A stretch of 64,000 bases of DNA from positions 558,001 through 622,000 of the forward strand of contig JARUPY010000252.1 of NCBI GenBank assembly GCA_029817715.1, written 5' to 3'. Every line of letters starts with the position of its first letter. The stretch's first letter is position 1. This document shows, piece by piece, positions 35,214 through 48,080 of the stretch. Source of the stretch: Melastoma dodecandrum. Taxonomy: Eukaryota; Streptophyta; Magnoliopsida; Myrtales; Melastomataceae. The position numbers were made by a program, and so were the translations under genes. The notes below the pieces were generated by a model, which was not told the DNA's origin, did no database searches, and saw only the letters and a list, made by a program, of their open reading frames with translations.

Positions 35214-38200
35214 TTACAATTGCTGATGCTCCCCTAAGGAGGCCGACGACGATCGACTCAGATTTCCAGTCTTTCTAGAGGATCGAAAGCACTTCAGTGT
35301 CATCAAGAGCTTCTGCCTTTCTCCTTCGACCTCGGCAAACTCGAGACTTAGATGAGAATACCTGTCATGCATCTCTTTTAACTCCCTCTCAACTGTCGTG
35401 TACTTCCCCTTGAGATCTAGCATTTGCTTGATCAGCTCGTTTATATCTCTAAAGCTTTTGAAGATGGCTTCTTCGTCGGAGTGTTGACGTAGGAAAGAAC
35501 TGCATGAAGGAGAACAACAAACCAAACTCAACCTCAACTTCATTGAGGAACTTATCTGATTAAAATTACTCCACTGAAAAGAAAAAACAAAATTATGGAG
35601 AGTAGAGAGATCCAGAACGGAGGATATTTATATCTAAACCTATTTGCACATATAGACTTGAGTAGGACTTTCTTTTCCTAGCAATCTCACAAATTAATAG
35701 ACAAACATATACTCTCAAACCACAAAACATTCCAATTGGTAACTCTAACTCCGTTCCAATAAAGTGCTTCACATTTACTTATCAGCTAGCCCATAAAATG
35801 ACAGAGAATTTATTTGAACAAAAACTCATGTTGACAAGGACACCCATTTTGTGAAGTACCTCTGGAATTGAGAGCTTGACTTATTCTTCGATTTTAGAGC
35901 ATCAGCTAGCTCAATCTCTAAAGCAAGTAACCTTTCCAATGCATTACTGTCGTCCGAGAACTCATCAAATGAAGGAAACATGCTGCCCAGTTCTTCATTT
36001 GCCTGAGTAAAAGCACAAAAGCTTCAATGAGTGACACCAAATGGTGTTTGCAGATAATAGCATCATTACATGAGCTGGGGCAAGTACCTTCTTTAAGCAT
36101 AATAGTTCTTTATCTAGTTCTGGAAACTTTGGGTCAAAATGATTACCATCTTGAGGAAGAAACCAATTCTCATTTTTCATTATTTCTAACTGCAAACAAG
36201 GAAAAATTTCAAGAATGACAGTGTTATATTCCAATGGAAAGGTAAATCGTTATTGGACCAAAAAATGAGACCCCTCACTGACCTCCTTATTCATACTGTC
36301 CATGCTTGATTTTAGAGATTGCACTTTGACTTGATAATTTGCCAGATTAAGATGTCTCGATCCTCTTTGCAGAAAATTCTCTTGGCTTACCAATGTGAAG
36401 GCTTGAGATCCATTTTCACGTCCAGAAGGAAGATCCTATGGACAATCAATTAAAATATTATATTAGGATTGTATGATATGGTTGACCTTGTACAAAAAGA
36501 TGGTTCACAAATTCGCATGAAGCTGCATAATCAAAGGGTATTGACAGGATCTGTAAGGCACAGGTATTTCTACTGAATCTATTAAGAAGCTAGTGTCTTG
36601 AGCTTAAAAAGCAGATGAACTACAAAGATTTTTCTAGAAAAAGGAAGCTCACTCACAATATGTCTAAAAACAAGTAAAGGGAGCTATGGGGAGGGGTTTC
36701 TTTAAAGCACAGAACTGTTTGGAACTGCGAAAGCAACAACTTCCTGGGCTCTGAACCCCCTTTTATAAGAAATACATGAGAAAACGCTGCCAATTGGATC
36801 ATTAACTATCTAGTTACCTAAAAATAACCTTTGTCAAATTGACTCTACGGCCAAACCCCTTCATAGAAATCTTAACCACATAGATATGTTCAGGATGATA
36901 CCATGAGCTGATTATCAATTTTATAGGTAGTACTGCAATTTACGAAAGCTTGAAAATTGCAAACCCACTGCCAGACCAGTTGAATTCAAGGAACATGAGA
37001 GAAGTTTCTATACATTTTAGCAGGCGTTTACTGTTGACTGCGATCAAATGAAGTTGCAGATGGCAGCATCAGGATTGAATGATAAAGATAAAAGTACTTA
37101 AAAAAGGGAAGCACACATACCTCTTTTTGTTCCAACATCATGGGACAGTTGGTGTTGCCACCTTCTACTGATATAGAGCATGCATCACTTATGCCTTCGT
37201 TAATTGAGGATTCTACAGCCATAGATGTAACGCAAATATCCCTATTAGTAACATCATGTTGAACCACGTCATCATCCATCATGAGAGATCCATTTACATC
37301 TCTATCCACCTTGCTCATACGACACTCGGAGTTGCTGACTGATTCCTGTAGTTTAGCAAGATTGGCAGCAAGTCTGGACTTCTCCTCTGTACAATCATGC
37401 AATAATGTTTGAACTTTTTCCTTTTCTTCCTTACAGCATTCGAGGCTTATCAGGGAGCATTCCATCTCAGCTTTCATTCGATCATATGCCTTCGTTTTTT
37501 CGCGAATTTCAGAAAGTGCTTCTTGCAATTCTGTTTCCAATTCCAAGATTTTTGTGGTCAGCTCTTCATTCCTTTTCAGGCTAGAAGCTTCACATTTTTT
37601 CCTGTTCTCGATTTCATCAACTGCATCCTGAAGTTTCCACAGCATTTCTTCACTATGCTTTCTGGAGATAGATAGCTGTTGTTTCAGTTCTTGCAGCTTG
37701 TTTTCATACTGCTCCTTAATGAAGGCAATTCTTAACGACTCTTGTACTGCAAAAGCCGACGCATGAGCCACTTTCTTCTGAGAAGCCTCGGCTTCTGCCT
37801 TGTCTTTCAGCTCATTTAGACGGATGGACAAGTTCTTATATTCTTCGGTCTTCAAAGCCTGCTCAGAGAGCTTTAGTGTAAGCTCTTTACACTGCCGCTC
37901 CAGCAAAATAATATTATCAGAGCTCTCTGCACTTTGTTCTTTCAGCTTACCGTCTAAAATCAGGACTTTCACATCCAGCTCCTCATTTAACAGCATTATC
38001 TTGTCGATTTCCTCAACAGCACTAGTCAGAGAGTTCTGCAGCCCTTCAACGTCTGAAGCTCGGTCCCCAATTTCTTCAGATATTCTAGCATCCCTATCCT
38101 CATGCATTTTCCTCTGTTCTTCAATGCTGGCCATTAGAGAAGCGTTAGTTTCAAGGAGATCTTTATTTTGAGCAATCATGATGGCCAAATCAGATTTTTG

Positions 38201-41200
38201 TGTCTCACAACTTGTCATTAACTCGGCATTCTGTTCAAGATAGAGTGCCTTATCTGCTTCGCAGCTATTGAGTCTAGTTTCTAAATTGAGGTGCTTCTCC
38301 TTCAAACAGGTGATATGTGCATCAGTGTTCTGTTTTTGCAGTAATAAACCATCAACAAGAATCCGGTACTGAATTCCTATAACAAGTGACCGGACGTCTG
38401 CAGCAATCAAACCCTGATGCATTTCGGACAACTGATTGTGTAGATGAGAGATGCAATAATTATTTTCGCGGCCATCTGTAAGATATTGCTGAGTTTGGAG
38501 AAAGAGATCAGAAACTTCTGATTTCTCACCTTCTTGTTGTGACACCAATTCCCTTAAATGGAGCAATTCCACCTTCTGCTGATCAAAATCAATCAGTTGT
38601 TCCTGCTTCTCCTTGATCTGAAAGGTCAGCTTTGCAACTGTGGTTTCTAGTTTATGTAAGGAGTCCTTTTGCACACCAAAAACCCTGTTCTGAGTTTCCA
38701 CAGTTTCTTTCATCGTAATAACATCCAATTCCAGCTGAGAAATTTCCTCAGCTTTATGAAGCAGATCCTTCTCCAAATACTGATTTTTTCTGGCATATTC
38801 TGCAGTAATAAGCTCACCATTTCCAAGCTCCTCATTCAACTTGTCCATTTCTACGATTCCCGAGGAAATGTCTGTGCAATTCAATATCAGTTGTTCCAGC
38901 CCAAGTTCCCACGAGCGCAGATGTGTGATTACTTCTTTCTGCTGCTCTGTGAGATTCTTCTCCATTTCAATGGTTAAGGTAAGTCGTTCACCGATAGTGT
39001 CAATTGCTCTTTCAAGCTTCTGAACCCTGGAGTTTGACATGCTCAAACTGTCAACCATTTCACATAGATTTTGCTTACATCTCTCTTTGATTCGTGTACT
39101 GCTGGATTGAGATGCAATTAGGGATGCAAAAGCTTTGTTTCTCTCCTTTTCAAGAGCATTGTTCGCCTCATTTAGTTGATCAATCTTTTCACTGTACCTC
39201 TTCTGAAATTCCACCAGACAGGAGACAAGATTGATGCGATCTCCAGAAAACGAGTCCTTACACCCTGTCTCTCTCAAGAGCAATGATGCTCCATCGTCCA
39301 GATCATCCTGTGAAACCAGCAGAGATTGTAGCTTCTGGTGCAAATCAGAAACAAGGGTCTGCAAATTTGCCTCCATAAAAGTAACTTCATCCAGCTTCGT
39401 TTGAAGAGATACGACTTCTCCTCGCAAAGATGTGTTTTCACCCTGTAGTACCGCAAAATCTTCAACTTGCTTGCTTAACAGATCTGTCAGCTCTTTTTTC
39501 TCAGCTGCACAGCCTTCATATTTTCTTCTGTACCCTCCATATTCAACTATCAAGTACTCCAACTCAATAAGCTTTTCAGCAAGAGAGTGATTTTCTGAGG
39601 CCATATTCTGTAAACTTGTTTCTAAGGACTGATTTTGGAGAATCAGTTCATTTAGCATAAGGGATGTGGATTCCTTGTGCTCGCTCAGAGAGGAAACATC
39701 ATCTAGAGCATGCTGGAGCTTAACCATAGATGAGTCCCTCAAATCAATTGCCTGTTGAAGCTGCTGCTTTAGTCCATCTACAGTTTTCTTTGCAATCCTG
39801 ATTTCAGCACTAGCATCTTGTAAGTGTTCCTGCAATACATGAGAAAACACATCGAGGAATATGTTCCTCATATTCATATCACAGAATTCTTGTTCCACCT
39901 TCTGATAAAGTTCTTCTTGCATATGCAGTGATTCCTTCAGTTCTTCAAAAAGGGCATCTCCACTGGACGATGTTTTATCTAACACAACAGACGTAGATTT
40001 ATTGTGACATGGCAAAAGAGCGTGCACTCCTTGTTCATGAGCTACATGGTCCGGTTCCGAATCCTGCGTATTGTCTTTCATGGCAAGAGAGCTTCTTGAT
40101 GAGGAATCTTCAAATGCTTGCTGGATCAGATTCTCATTGGCCTCATACATGGATGAAACCTGGCAAGAGAGTAGTTCAAGGTCCTTCTGCAGCTGGTTTA
40201 CAGCAATTGAATAATTCAACCGAGCCCTTTTAAGTGCGGCCTCTGCAGTCATTGCCCTTCTTTCTAGCTCCTTACCAATTGCTTCAAACTCGCGCTTCTC
40301 TTCAGAAATTCTCAGCAGCTGGCCAGAAGTATCCTGGCGCATTCTTTCCATCTCAGCATTTGATGAAGAAATGACATAGAGGCATGCAGTATGCTCATTT
40401 CTGAGGTTCTGCAGCTCCGCCAGCATATGCCTTTGATTTCCCTCAAGTTCCTGCACAAGAGCCTCATAGTAACACTCCATCTGATCCATCTTCTGAGAAA
40501 GGCTTTCCTTTTCAGCTTTTGACACATCCAACTCTTTTAGTAGTTCAAGTATTCTGCAATTCATAGGATCAGCTATTTCTGCAGGACTGGTCTCGTGTGA
40601 TGAGCCAGGCAATCCAAGGTTATGAAGCATGGTTTCCGGCATGTACAAATCCGTGCCTAATTCAAGCCGAGACGCAAGTTTCTCACTTTCATGAAGATTC
40701 ATCGTGCCAATCTGCCGGGCAGTGCTCACGTCATGTGGTGCATAGGTCAGTCTGGAGATTGCTTGTCCAGTCCCTTGCTTAAGATCCTGCAATATAACTA
40801 GCAGTGCTTCCAAATCGGAACCTAGAAACCTCCAGTCCCTCTCGTGAAAGCCCATGCAAGTTTTCCGATGCAGATCTCTTAACTTATCCTCCAAAAGAAG
40901 AAGCCCTCTAAAAATTTTGAGTTGTATATCCTGTCCCTGGTCTGCACCGACAGATTCTTTACTGAAACATGGAGAGTTAAACTTATCAATCTTTAGCACT
41001 TCAAGCTCAGATTTGAACTTAGAACACTCAGATTTCAGTATGGCCACCTCTCTTGAAAGATTTTCCCCGGAAGCCATCTCCGCTGCAAGCTGCTGAGCAA
41101 ACTTTTGCGCTTCGACACTTAAATTATCTGCATAGGATTGTAGAGAGCTGATCTCTAATTTCAGCTCATGAAGGGATGTCTCTGCAGCTTCCAAGTTTCC

Positions 41201-43175
41201 CCTAAGTCGGGTGTTCTCCTCATAAGTAACTGCCAAGTCATTGTCTGTGGAATAGTCAGAAGCCCACACGTGAACCCAGTCTCCCGTACCATGAGCAACA
41301 GACCGCGGATCAGAACGGTCCAACTTGTCTAGTCGAGGACTATGGCTGAGGGAAAGGCCCCCTAGATCACCCGATACAGTACTCTTCAGGCTTTCGACTT
41401 CATGTACACTTAAAGCGTCATGCTTCTCCGCACACAAAGATTCTGAAGTATTTGAAGAGACATCAAATCCAACAGGGAAGTTCCCACGTTCATCACTGTG
41501 GCCAATATCTTCATTCACCAGACCTTTATATTTTTGTCGAGTTCTGGCCCTGACATTCTCCTTAATAGCCAAAAATGAAAAGAAAATAGAAAAGAGTTAG
41601 AAATCATGAAAGAAAACTAGTTAGGCAAATCCGTCATGAGTAAAAACTGCTAAATCAATGGACATGCCGGGTAGATTATGCAATTATAGTTATAAAACTA
41701 ATAGTATCACTCACATGCAGTTAAAAAGTAAGCACTGTGCAAGTACTGTTAAAACTCAATCCAAAATGCCACACACTTGCTAGCATAAGTTCTCTTCTAA
41801 TTTGAAAAATCAGTAATAGGGAAAGTAGCTTATCCAGATAAAAGAAAACCCAGAAGTCTGTTATTACTGACTCGATTACTTCTGACTTACCGTACGATCA
41901 CCAACTGTCTCCTCTGATAATATTATCCTTCCACTGGTAGATTCCTCTCGACCATTCTGGTTGGAGGCAATCACCAGGCCCCGTTCTCGGAGTTCCCTCT
42001 GTTGCTCAAACTCCCTGAAATTGCAGCTTCCAACTATTAGTCATGAGAGAGGAGGATATTTTCAGGTTTAATTAGTGACCTTTATGAATTACCTGAAACC
42101 AGTCTTAGCAGTCAGCAATTGTATTGTAACCTGCACAAACCCATAATTTTAGCTTTGGAACTGTATGTAATGCGTATCATGCTACATAAGAGACGTGGAC
42201 ACTGATAGTCATACATGTCATCTTACATGTAAAAGAGCTCCGGTGTCACATCCATCTAGAGGTAATGCAACAGAAGAAGGCTCCAAGGCATCAGCATAAT
42301 CAGACAGATTAATGGTTGCCTCACCAAGTAGGCTTGACCGAGAAGACCCCTGAGATAGGCAAGATTAATGAAATGATGAAGGCTAAGTCTCAAGAAGAAA
42401 AACCTAATTAGAGAATTGTGAAGAATTGGGGACAATAATAAATGGTCAAATTTGATATGCATATAGGTAGTGTGCATGTGTATACCTATTTCCAGAAGCA
42501 AAATGAGCTTATTATCATACCATTGCAACAGAAAATCTGTAGAGCTTTTCCTCATATTGTTTCGTCCTGATGTCCTGAAGAAGTCTGGTAGTTTCGTAAA
42601 TCGGATCACCCCATTTGCACATCCCACTCCTGACATTAGCCTTGGTTGTCTTGGCAGTGGCTTTCCCAGAATCAACTGGTATGAACGATATGAATAGCTT
42701 GTCCCATCCAGTTGGAGGAATCTGGAGAAGACACATCCACAATATCTTTATGCATCAAAACTCAAATCATACAAATTCATGGCTTAAGAGGGACTGCCAA
42801 ATTATAAATCTAAGCGGTTAAGTTAGTATTCACAAATCCATATGCTTGCAATAGCAAATACAGTTCAACTGATTTTTTCAACAGTCGAATGCTAAGATGT
42901 CGGCATCAGTTCAGCATGAAAGGTCGAGACAAAATGAATTATGGAGATCCAACTACTATGACCACCGAAGATCAGAGGTCTATGATAGTGAAAACTCCAT
43001 GACCTCATCATTTCTAAGGAATGAAATAACAAATGGAGGAAAGAAAACAGGGATCACATTGACCAACCGACAAATTCATAGTGGGAAGCAAACCTACATC
43101 AGTGGCATGGAATTGCAGTCGGAAGACCACTTTAATTTTTGTCTTCTCGGGCTTCCACTTAGAGATCCTTGACAT
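35214..43175 (-). CDS. large NT-C2 domain coiled-coil protein (AT1G22060-like)
   Basis: Ten exons: 43098-43175, 42521-42721, 42227-42349, 42093-42130, 41891-42014, 37121-41560, 36283-36435, 36088-36189, 35860-36002 and 35214-35499. All phases agree, giving about 1895 residues. The N terminus (MSRISKWKPEKTKIKVVFRL, then PPTGWDKLFISFIPVDSGKA, KWGDPIYETTRLL, GSSRSSLLGEATINLSDYAD, VTIQLLTAKTGFREFEQQRE) is the NT-C2 domain of the EEIG1/EHBP1 type. In plants this domain is found in PMI1-like proteins linked to organelle movement and in large unnamed coiled-coil proteins. The rest is almost entirely coiled coil, carried mostly by one 4440-base exon (1480 codons) with heptads throughout (for example ELKQQLSISRKHSEEMLWKL). 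The C terminus ends RSSSASLGEHQQL. The molecular role is unknown; a membrane-tethered scaffold is a reasonable inference. Exon 4 is only 38 bases. Confidence 0.92.
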
Positions 43176-44200
43176 CCCTCGGATCTTCAATCAATCATTG
43201 GCAGCAAAACCGCAAAAGATCCTGTCCTATCAAAACACATGACAAGGCATTCCCATCTCAGAAACTGCAAATCCAACTGCACCAATCACAAACACCAATA
43301 CAGCGATATCCATCGGGAATATTTCGGCCAGCCCGCCAATAGAGTTTCCGCATACATGGGAAGGACTTCGTCAATGGAGTCAACCTCATTAGGCTTGAAT
43401 CGAATGCAGTTTGTTCAAAAGGATATTTAACCCAGCCCAGACATTACTAACACCGACAAAATAGGATGCCAATGTCCACACCTTTAAACCCACAAAAACA
43501 AAAAAAACAAAAACTCGTCAACAGACTCTGACTTCAGAATGGCGAGCACAACCTAAAACCACTACTAGCAGAAGCAAAACCTTATCCAAGGCCAAAAAAA
43601 GCTACTCCAAGGCCCGAACTTTCATACACCCATTTACAATTCCCAACCGCATTTGCAGAAATGCCACTCCAAAAATGAAATTAAAAAAAAAATACAAGGG
43701 CCCCCGACAAGAAAGCCGTTCTTCAGGTTTCAAAGCAAACCCAAAATCAACAAGCGGATGAAAACAAGAAAACAATTCATCCCGACGACGGGGTAGTGCG
43801 AAAACGAATCGGGGACGATGAAAGTCAGAGGAGCCGTCGGATTAAGATACATTTTGGAGACGATTGGAGGGGGGGGGGGGCAGTAAATATTTAGCTGGCG
43901 TAAGAAGAGACCGACGATGCCGGACTTCAAGGGGGGAAAGAACGGAAATGATGGGAATCATTACATTGTGCAGTAGCAGCTACGGCAAAGTAACAATGCG
44001 GGAGGTCTGAGACGGGGAATTCCGCTGACGGTGTGGTGTGGGGAGTAGGTGAAGGCCAAGAGGGAGGGCGTTGGGTCTAGGTGGGGGTGTACGGCGGGAG
44101 AGTCGACAATCTCGCGACGAAGGCGGAAGTTGAGGGGTGGGTGAGTGGGAGAGACTCTAGACTAGTAGTAAGATCGAGGGGAAAGGTGTCCTGTCAGTAG
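43176..44200. other. promoter and 5' leader of the NT-C2 gene
   Basis: No coding evidence. There is a G tract of about 13 at 43868-43880. GA-rich and CT-rich stretches at about 43980-44160 suit a plant promoter or leader. Confidence 0.45.
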
Positions 44201-44487
44201 ATAGATAGATGCCATTGTTCTTTTCCTCGGTTGTAATAAATTACGATGTAAATAAATGTAAGGTATAAAAAACGCTTTCAGTCGCCTCAGTCCTTGACTT
44301 TTTCTTTATACCTTCGAAAGCCACGATCCGACTAATTTAAACTCGATTCTTTTAGATTGTTGTTCCTTTAATTTTTCTTAATTGGTGGTAGGAATGTCAC
44401 TTAGAGTTTTGTTTTTAATAATATTGATCCCATGATTATTTCGTCAAATAAAGTCTCGCGTTTCTAAATTCTTTGACTAAGACGGCG

Positions 44488-44790
44488 AAATCGGTCTTAT
44501 AAAGACCCGACTTCCTATGTAAGGCCGACTTTATTGAAAATTAAAAAAAATATACCACAAGAACGGTTGATTTCGGTGAAATTTTTTTTGTTTTAAGTGC
44601 TAAGAAGTCGGCTTTTGTAAGACCGACTGAAATTGGCGCTTTTTCTATTAAGTTTTCATGCCGGAGGGACGGATGGCATGAAGGCCGACTTCGCCCTGAC
44701 TGAGATGAAATCGGCTTTACAAAGGCCGACTTCTTTCACAATCGGCGGCTTTTGTAAGGCCAATTTCACTGTATTAGTTGCCGAATTTCG
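44488..44790. repeat. cluster of AARTCGG-arm hairpins
   Basis: At least three inverted repeats occur in 250 bases. AAATCGGTCTT...AAGACCCGACTT spans 44488-44513. AAGTCGGCTTTTG...AAGACCGACT spans 44604-44628. AAATCGGCTTT...AAAGGCCGACTT spans 44708-44732. A looser fourth (AATCGGCGGCTTT / AAGGCCAATTT) ends near 44766. No ORF or terminal repeats are attached. Confidence 0.7.
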
Positions 44791-45523
44791 AAAGTTAAGA
44801 CCTTATTTGACGAAATAATTTCGGGGACCAATGTTATATAGGAACAAAACTCCCGTGACTTTGCGCACATGTAATAAAAAGAAAAGAAAAGGAAATAATT
44901 GTCTCCCAGACCAAAAGTAAAGAAACCCGATCCAAATCTTTCTCATCACGCAAGTTCTATTCCCAGCTAGGCTGTCCAAAGAACAAAGAACAAACCATAG
45001 ACTTTGGCTAGTTCCTGTTCGATTGATTGTCATTTTTCCTCACTATCTCCAAATAATATCTCTTCATAGCTCCTGGGGCCTACACATGCTTTTTTCTTTT
45101 GCGTTTGTTGCAGAAAGTCTGGGCATGAAAAGGGACTTGACTCGTTGTTTTTGTTTTTATATTTCGTTGAAGAAGAACTAGATTGTGAATCCCATGAATC
45201 AAAGCTGGGGAAAGTAAATTTGTATCTGAAACTTCAACTGTGATCCCATGCATTGTTTATGGGATTGTATGTAAACAAAGAAAGAAACCGGGGAGATAAA
45301 CTTAGTTCAAAAGCGTAATTGATAAACTCTTTTGCTTTCGATCAGCGGGTTTTGAATGGTTAATTCATGACACCCGGGTTGAGTGATTATGGAAACGATA
45401 TTTACTGGTGTGGTTAGTTAGGTAGCGGACATAATAGGATTTTTGGCTCTGGACCTTTGATTCAGGACTAATTGTCATATTTTGGTGATTTTTGTGTAAC
45501 TTGATAGTTTGAACATAGAATCG

Positions 45524-45600
45524 CTCTGATATCATGTATAAAGCTTACTGTTTGATTTAAAAGCTTAAGCTGTTAAGTGAGACTTGGTTATACATTATAT
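45524..45600 (-). mobile_element. relic of a Copia-type LTR end with tRNA-Met-like primer site
   Basis: On the minus strand ...TTTATACA is followed directly by TGATATCAGAGC (45526-45537), one base from TGGTATCAGAGC, the initiator-Met tRNA primer site of many plant Copia elements. An LTR ending in CA immediately before a primer site is the expected junction. The upstream part holds AAGCTTAAGCTGTTAAG, also common in plant LTR ends. No internal domain survives nearby and the other end of the LTR is not visible. Confidence 0.4.
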
Positions 45601-46534
45601 GATTTAACAATGTTCTTCTCCTCCTTCTCGTACGTCTCTCACCAGCCGTAGCAGAGTCCGTCGTCCCCTCTCTAACAACAAGGTTCGTTGACTGATCTCC
45701 GGTATCCTTCATGTTCGTTTCGACAGTGTGAAAATAAAAGATGATCAGATTAGTCGGGGCTGGGAAAAACGATCGATCTCCTCGTAATAGAAAAAGGGGA
45801 GTTAATTAATTTCGATCGCGTGTATTTTATATTGTAGTTTTTTTAGAATGTGTCATTTAATTTATTTTAGTGACGGTCTCTCCACGTTTGATGAATTATT
45901 TTGACAAGTAAAATATAAAAAAAAAAGATTATAAAACTGCGCCACCTTTGCAGAACTTACATTTATGTATGAATTTGTATGCATAGAATTGACTTGGTTT
46001 CGGGCAACGACTAAGGAGTAATGACACACAAAATAAATAAATAAAAATTCGCGGTGACACTTAAAAAATCAAACAGTACAGTATTTCATGTGTACTTATT
46101 CGCATTACATGTATAAAAAGTAAATCTAAAACCGCGACACTCACCGAATATATAAAATGTAACGGTTAAACAATTTAAAAACTCTTAGAACCATATCATA
46201 TTTTACGATTTTTTAAAATTAAATGTATTTTCGTATAAATTTTATGGTATTATCATCCCTTTTAAATTCAAAGCAAGTTTGGCATGGCATACAATTTATA
46301 ATTGAGTCCCAACTCTTTTTTATAATAAATCATTCAAAATATCATGAGGAGAGGAGGAATGATTTGGGAGGGACAGCTGATTATTTTGAATCAATTGAAT
46401 TGGAAAATATACCGTATTAATTAATTAGTACGCACAGTAAATGCACTGAATGAATATTTGAAAACCACCCTTTGTACGGGTCCAAATTATAATTGGAACA
46501 ATGAATGCGGCGGTGGCGGTGGTTTCTCTTGGGT

Positions 46535-46562
46535 GCTGCCTGCTGCTGCTGCTGCTGCTGCT
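46535..46562. repeat. CTG trinucleotide microsatellite
   Basis: About seven CTG units in a row in intergenic DNA. It creates a Gln run in an otherwise unsupported minus-strand frame. Confidence 0.85.
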
Positions 46563-47271
46563 GGCATTTCCGTTGGTAAAATGATGACTCGTGTATTGGC
46601 TCATGCTCTCTCAAATTCAATAATTTGAATAAATTTCCTTTCGTTTTTTTTTTTAGATTTCTTTTTCCATTTGCAAGGTGTTCGTCACTTTGACTTCTTG
46701 ACTCCAAAACTCCTGCCCCTGTTGACAACTGATATCAATATTATTTCAATAACTTTCCCTTAAAAATCCATCCAAATATATAACAATCCTGGGTATCTTG
46801 CAGGGGTGGTGTGGAGAGATCGATCGATGGATGGCATGCGCTGCCGTGCTTCTCTCCACATCATAACATACGCATCATCTACCATATCCGAAATGTACAC
46901 CTCACATTAGCTGTTCTCTCCTCGTTTCTTTCCATATATTTTCAAGATTGACATGTTATTATATTAATAAACCACCACTCACCTCGGATTTTGGGAAATA
47001 TCTCAATTGAATTTTAACAGCTAAGCAGTGGATTGACACGCTGCTACTCTCCTCCTCCATGCAACAAAAGTTTTCGGTTCTGATGATTATTTCTTTTTAA
47101 TTTAATTTCTTTTTCTTTTTTTTTGAAATTTTTTGTTTGTTAATGTTATTTTGTCATTACCATAATAATCTCTAACCCTAACAAGAAGATAATTATCCAA
47201 ACTCCCCCCGACCAGACCAAACTCCACGTCCGGACCACATCATGCGCACATCCACCCCCACCCCGCCTACT

Positions 47272-47279
47272 TATATATT
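47272..47279 (+). promoter_or_regulatory. TATA box of the FAF-like gene
   Basis: TATATATT about 55 bases before the ATG at 47331, implying a very short 5' leader. Confidence 0.5.
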
Positions 47280-47330
47280 AGCCCCATACCGCCCCTCAGG
47301 CAGAACACCACCACGGGCGGAGGTTCTGAC

Positions 47331-48080
47331 ATGATAATGGGAGGAGCCTCCTCCTCCTATTCCGGCTTCCCCGATTACATTGGCGTCGAGAGCTGCGTTG
47401 ACATGCGTACCGACGCTGACCAGGTGGTCGAATCGATGGCGGATGAGGAGGAGGAGAATGATAGCAGGGTGTGGCGGCAGCGTCGGAGGAGGGGGGGCGC
47501 CGCTGCCGACGATCGCGAGAGGAAGGAGTACCCGCCGCTGATCCCTCTCCTGGCTCAGACCGAGAACCTCCAATCCCACATGCCCTGGGTGCTGACGCGG
47601 CATTACACCCCCGACGGCCGCCTCGTATTGACCGAGGAGAAGGTCAAGCACCACGAGTACTTCCGGGCACACCGACACAACGGAAGGCTGACGCTTCAGC
47701 TGATCACCCTAGACGACGAGGTGTTGTCATATGGCCACTCGGGTCGCCAATGTAAGGATGAGCACGACGATGTCGAAGACGTCTTCGAGGCTCAAGCTAG
47801 TCTGGGTATGAGCCCCTCAGCCGAGGAAAGCAGTGAGAACTCGGGCAGGCAGGCGAACGGTCAGGAAGAAGAGGAGGAGGAGGAGGAGAAGGAAGGGGAA
47901 GGGGAAGGGGAAGGGGAAGGGTTGATGAAGGGAGAGAAGGGGATAGGTTGCGGCGGGGGGTGTAAGTGCCTGAGCTATAACAGCGTTGGGGTGGTGGGGA
48001 GTCCGTCATCACCGTCGGCGGCGGGGTCGTGTATGCTGGGGATGTTGCCCCTGCCTGCACTTCGGCAAGTCCACAGTTAA
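47331..48080 (+). CDS. FANTASTIC FOUR (FAF)-like protein
   Basis: FAF proteins are plant-specific regulators. In Arabidopsis, FAF1-4 limit shoot meristem size by repressing WUSCHEL, and FAF-like members act elsewhere, some annotated as plastid. Single exon, 249 residues. The FAF domain lies at about residues 66-126: EYPPLIPLLAQTENLQSHMP, WVLTRHYTPDGRLVLTEEKV, KHHEYFRAHRHNGRLTLQLI. Upstream is the conserved short block YIGVESCVDMRTD. The C-terminal part carries a run of Glu followed by Glu-Gly repeats (about residues 181-200), typical of the acidic tract in the family. The ATG at 47331 is followed two codons later by a second ATG; either could be used. The intronless structure matches the family. 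Confidence 0.93.
   Translation: MIMGGASSSYSGFPDYIGVESCVDMRTDADQVVESMADEEEENDSRVWRQRRRRGGAAADDRERKEYPPLIPLLAQTENLQSHMPWVLTRHYTPDGRLVLTEEKVKHHEYFRAHRHNGRLTLQLITLDDEVLSYGHSGRQCKDEHDDVEDVFEAQASLGMSPSAEESSENSGRQANGQEEEEEEEEKEGEGEGEGEGLMKGEKGIGCGGGCKCLSYNSVGVVGSPSSPSAAGSCMLGMLPLPALRQVHS

Larger units (their letters stand above)
44201..47270. other. repeat-rich intergenic gap
   Basis: About 3 kb without a supported gene. It contains the hairpin cluster at 44488-44790, a decayed LTR end with a primer-binding-site relic near 45524-45600, a CTG microsatellite near 46535-46562, and otherwise AT-rich sequence. Confidence 0.5.

Noticed and set aside
45757..45773. GATTAGTCGGGGCTGG, similar to the SINE 3' block
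   Set aside because: No A or B box was found upstream at SINE distance, so it is not called as an element.
46417..46728. Minus-strand frame with a poly-Gln run
   Set aside because: The Gln run is only the CTG microsatellite; the rest has no conservation signal I can recognise.
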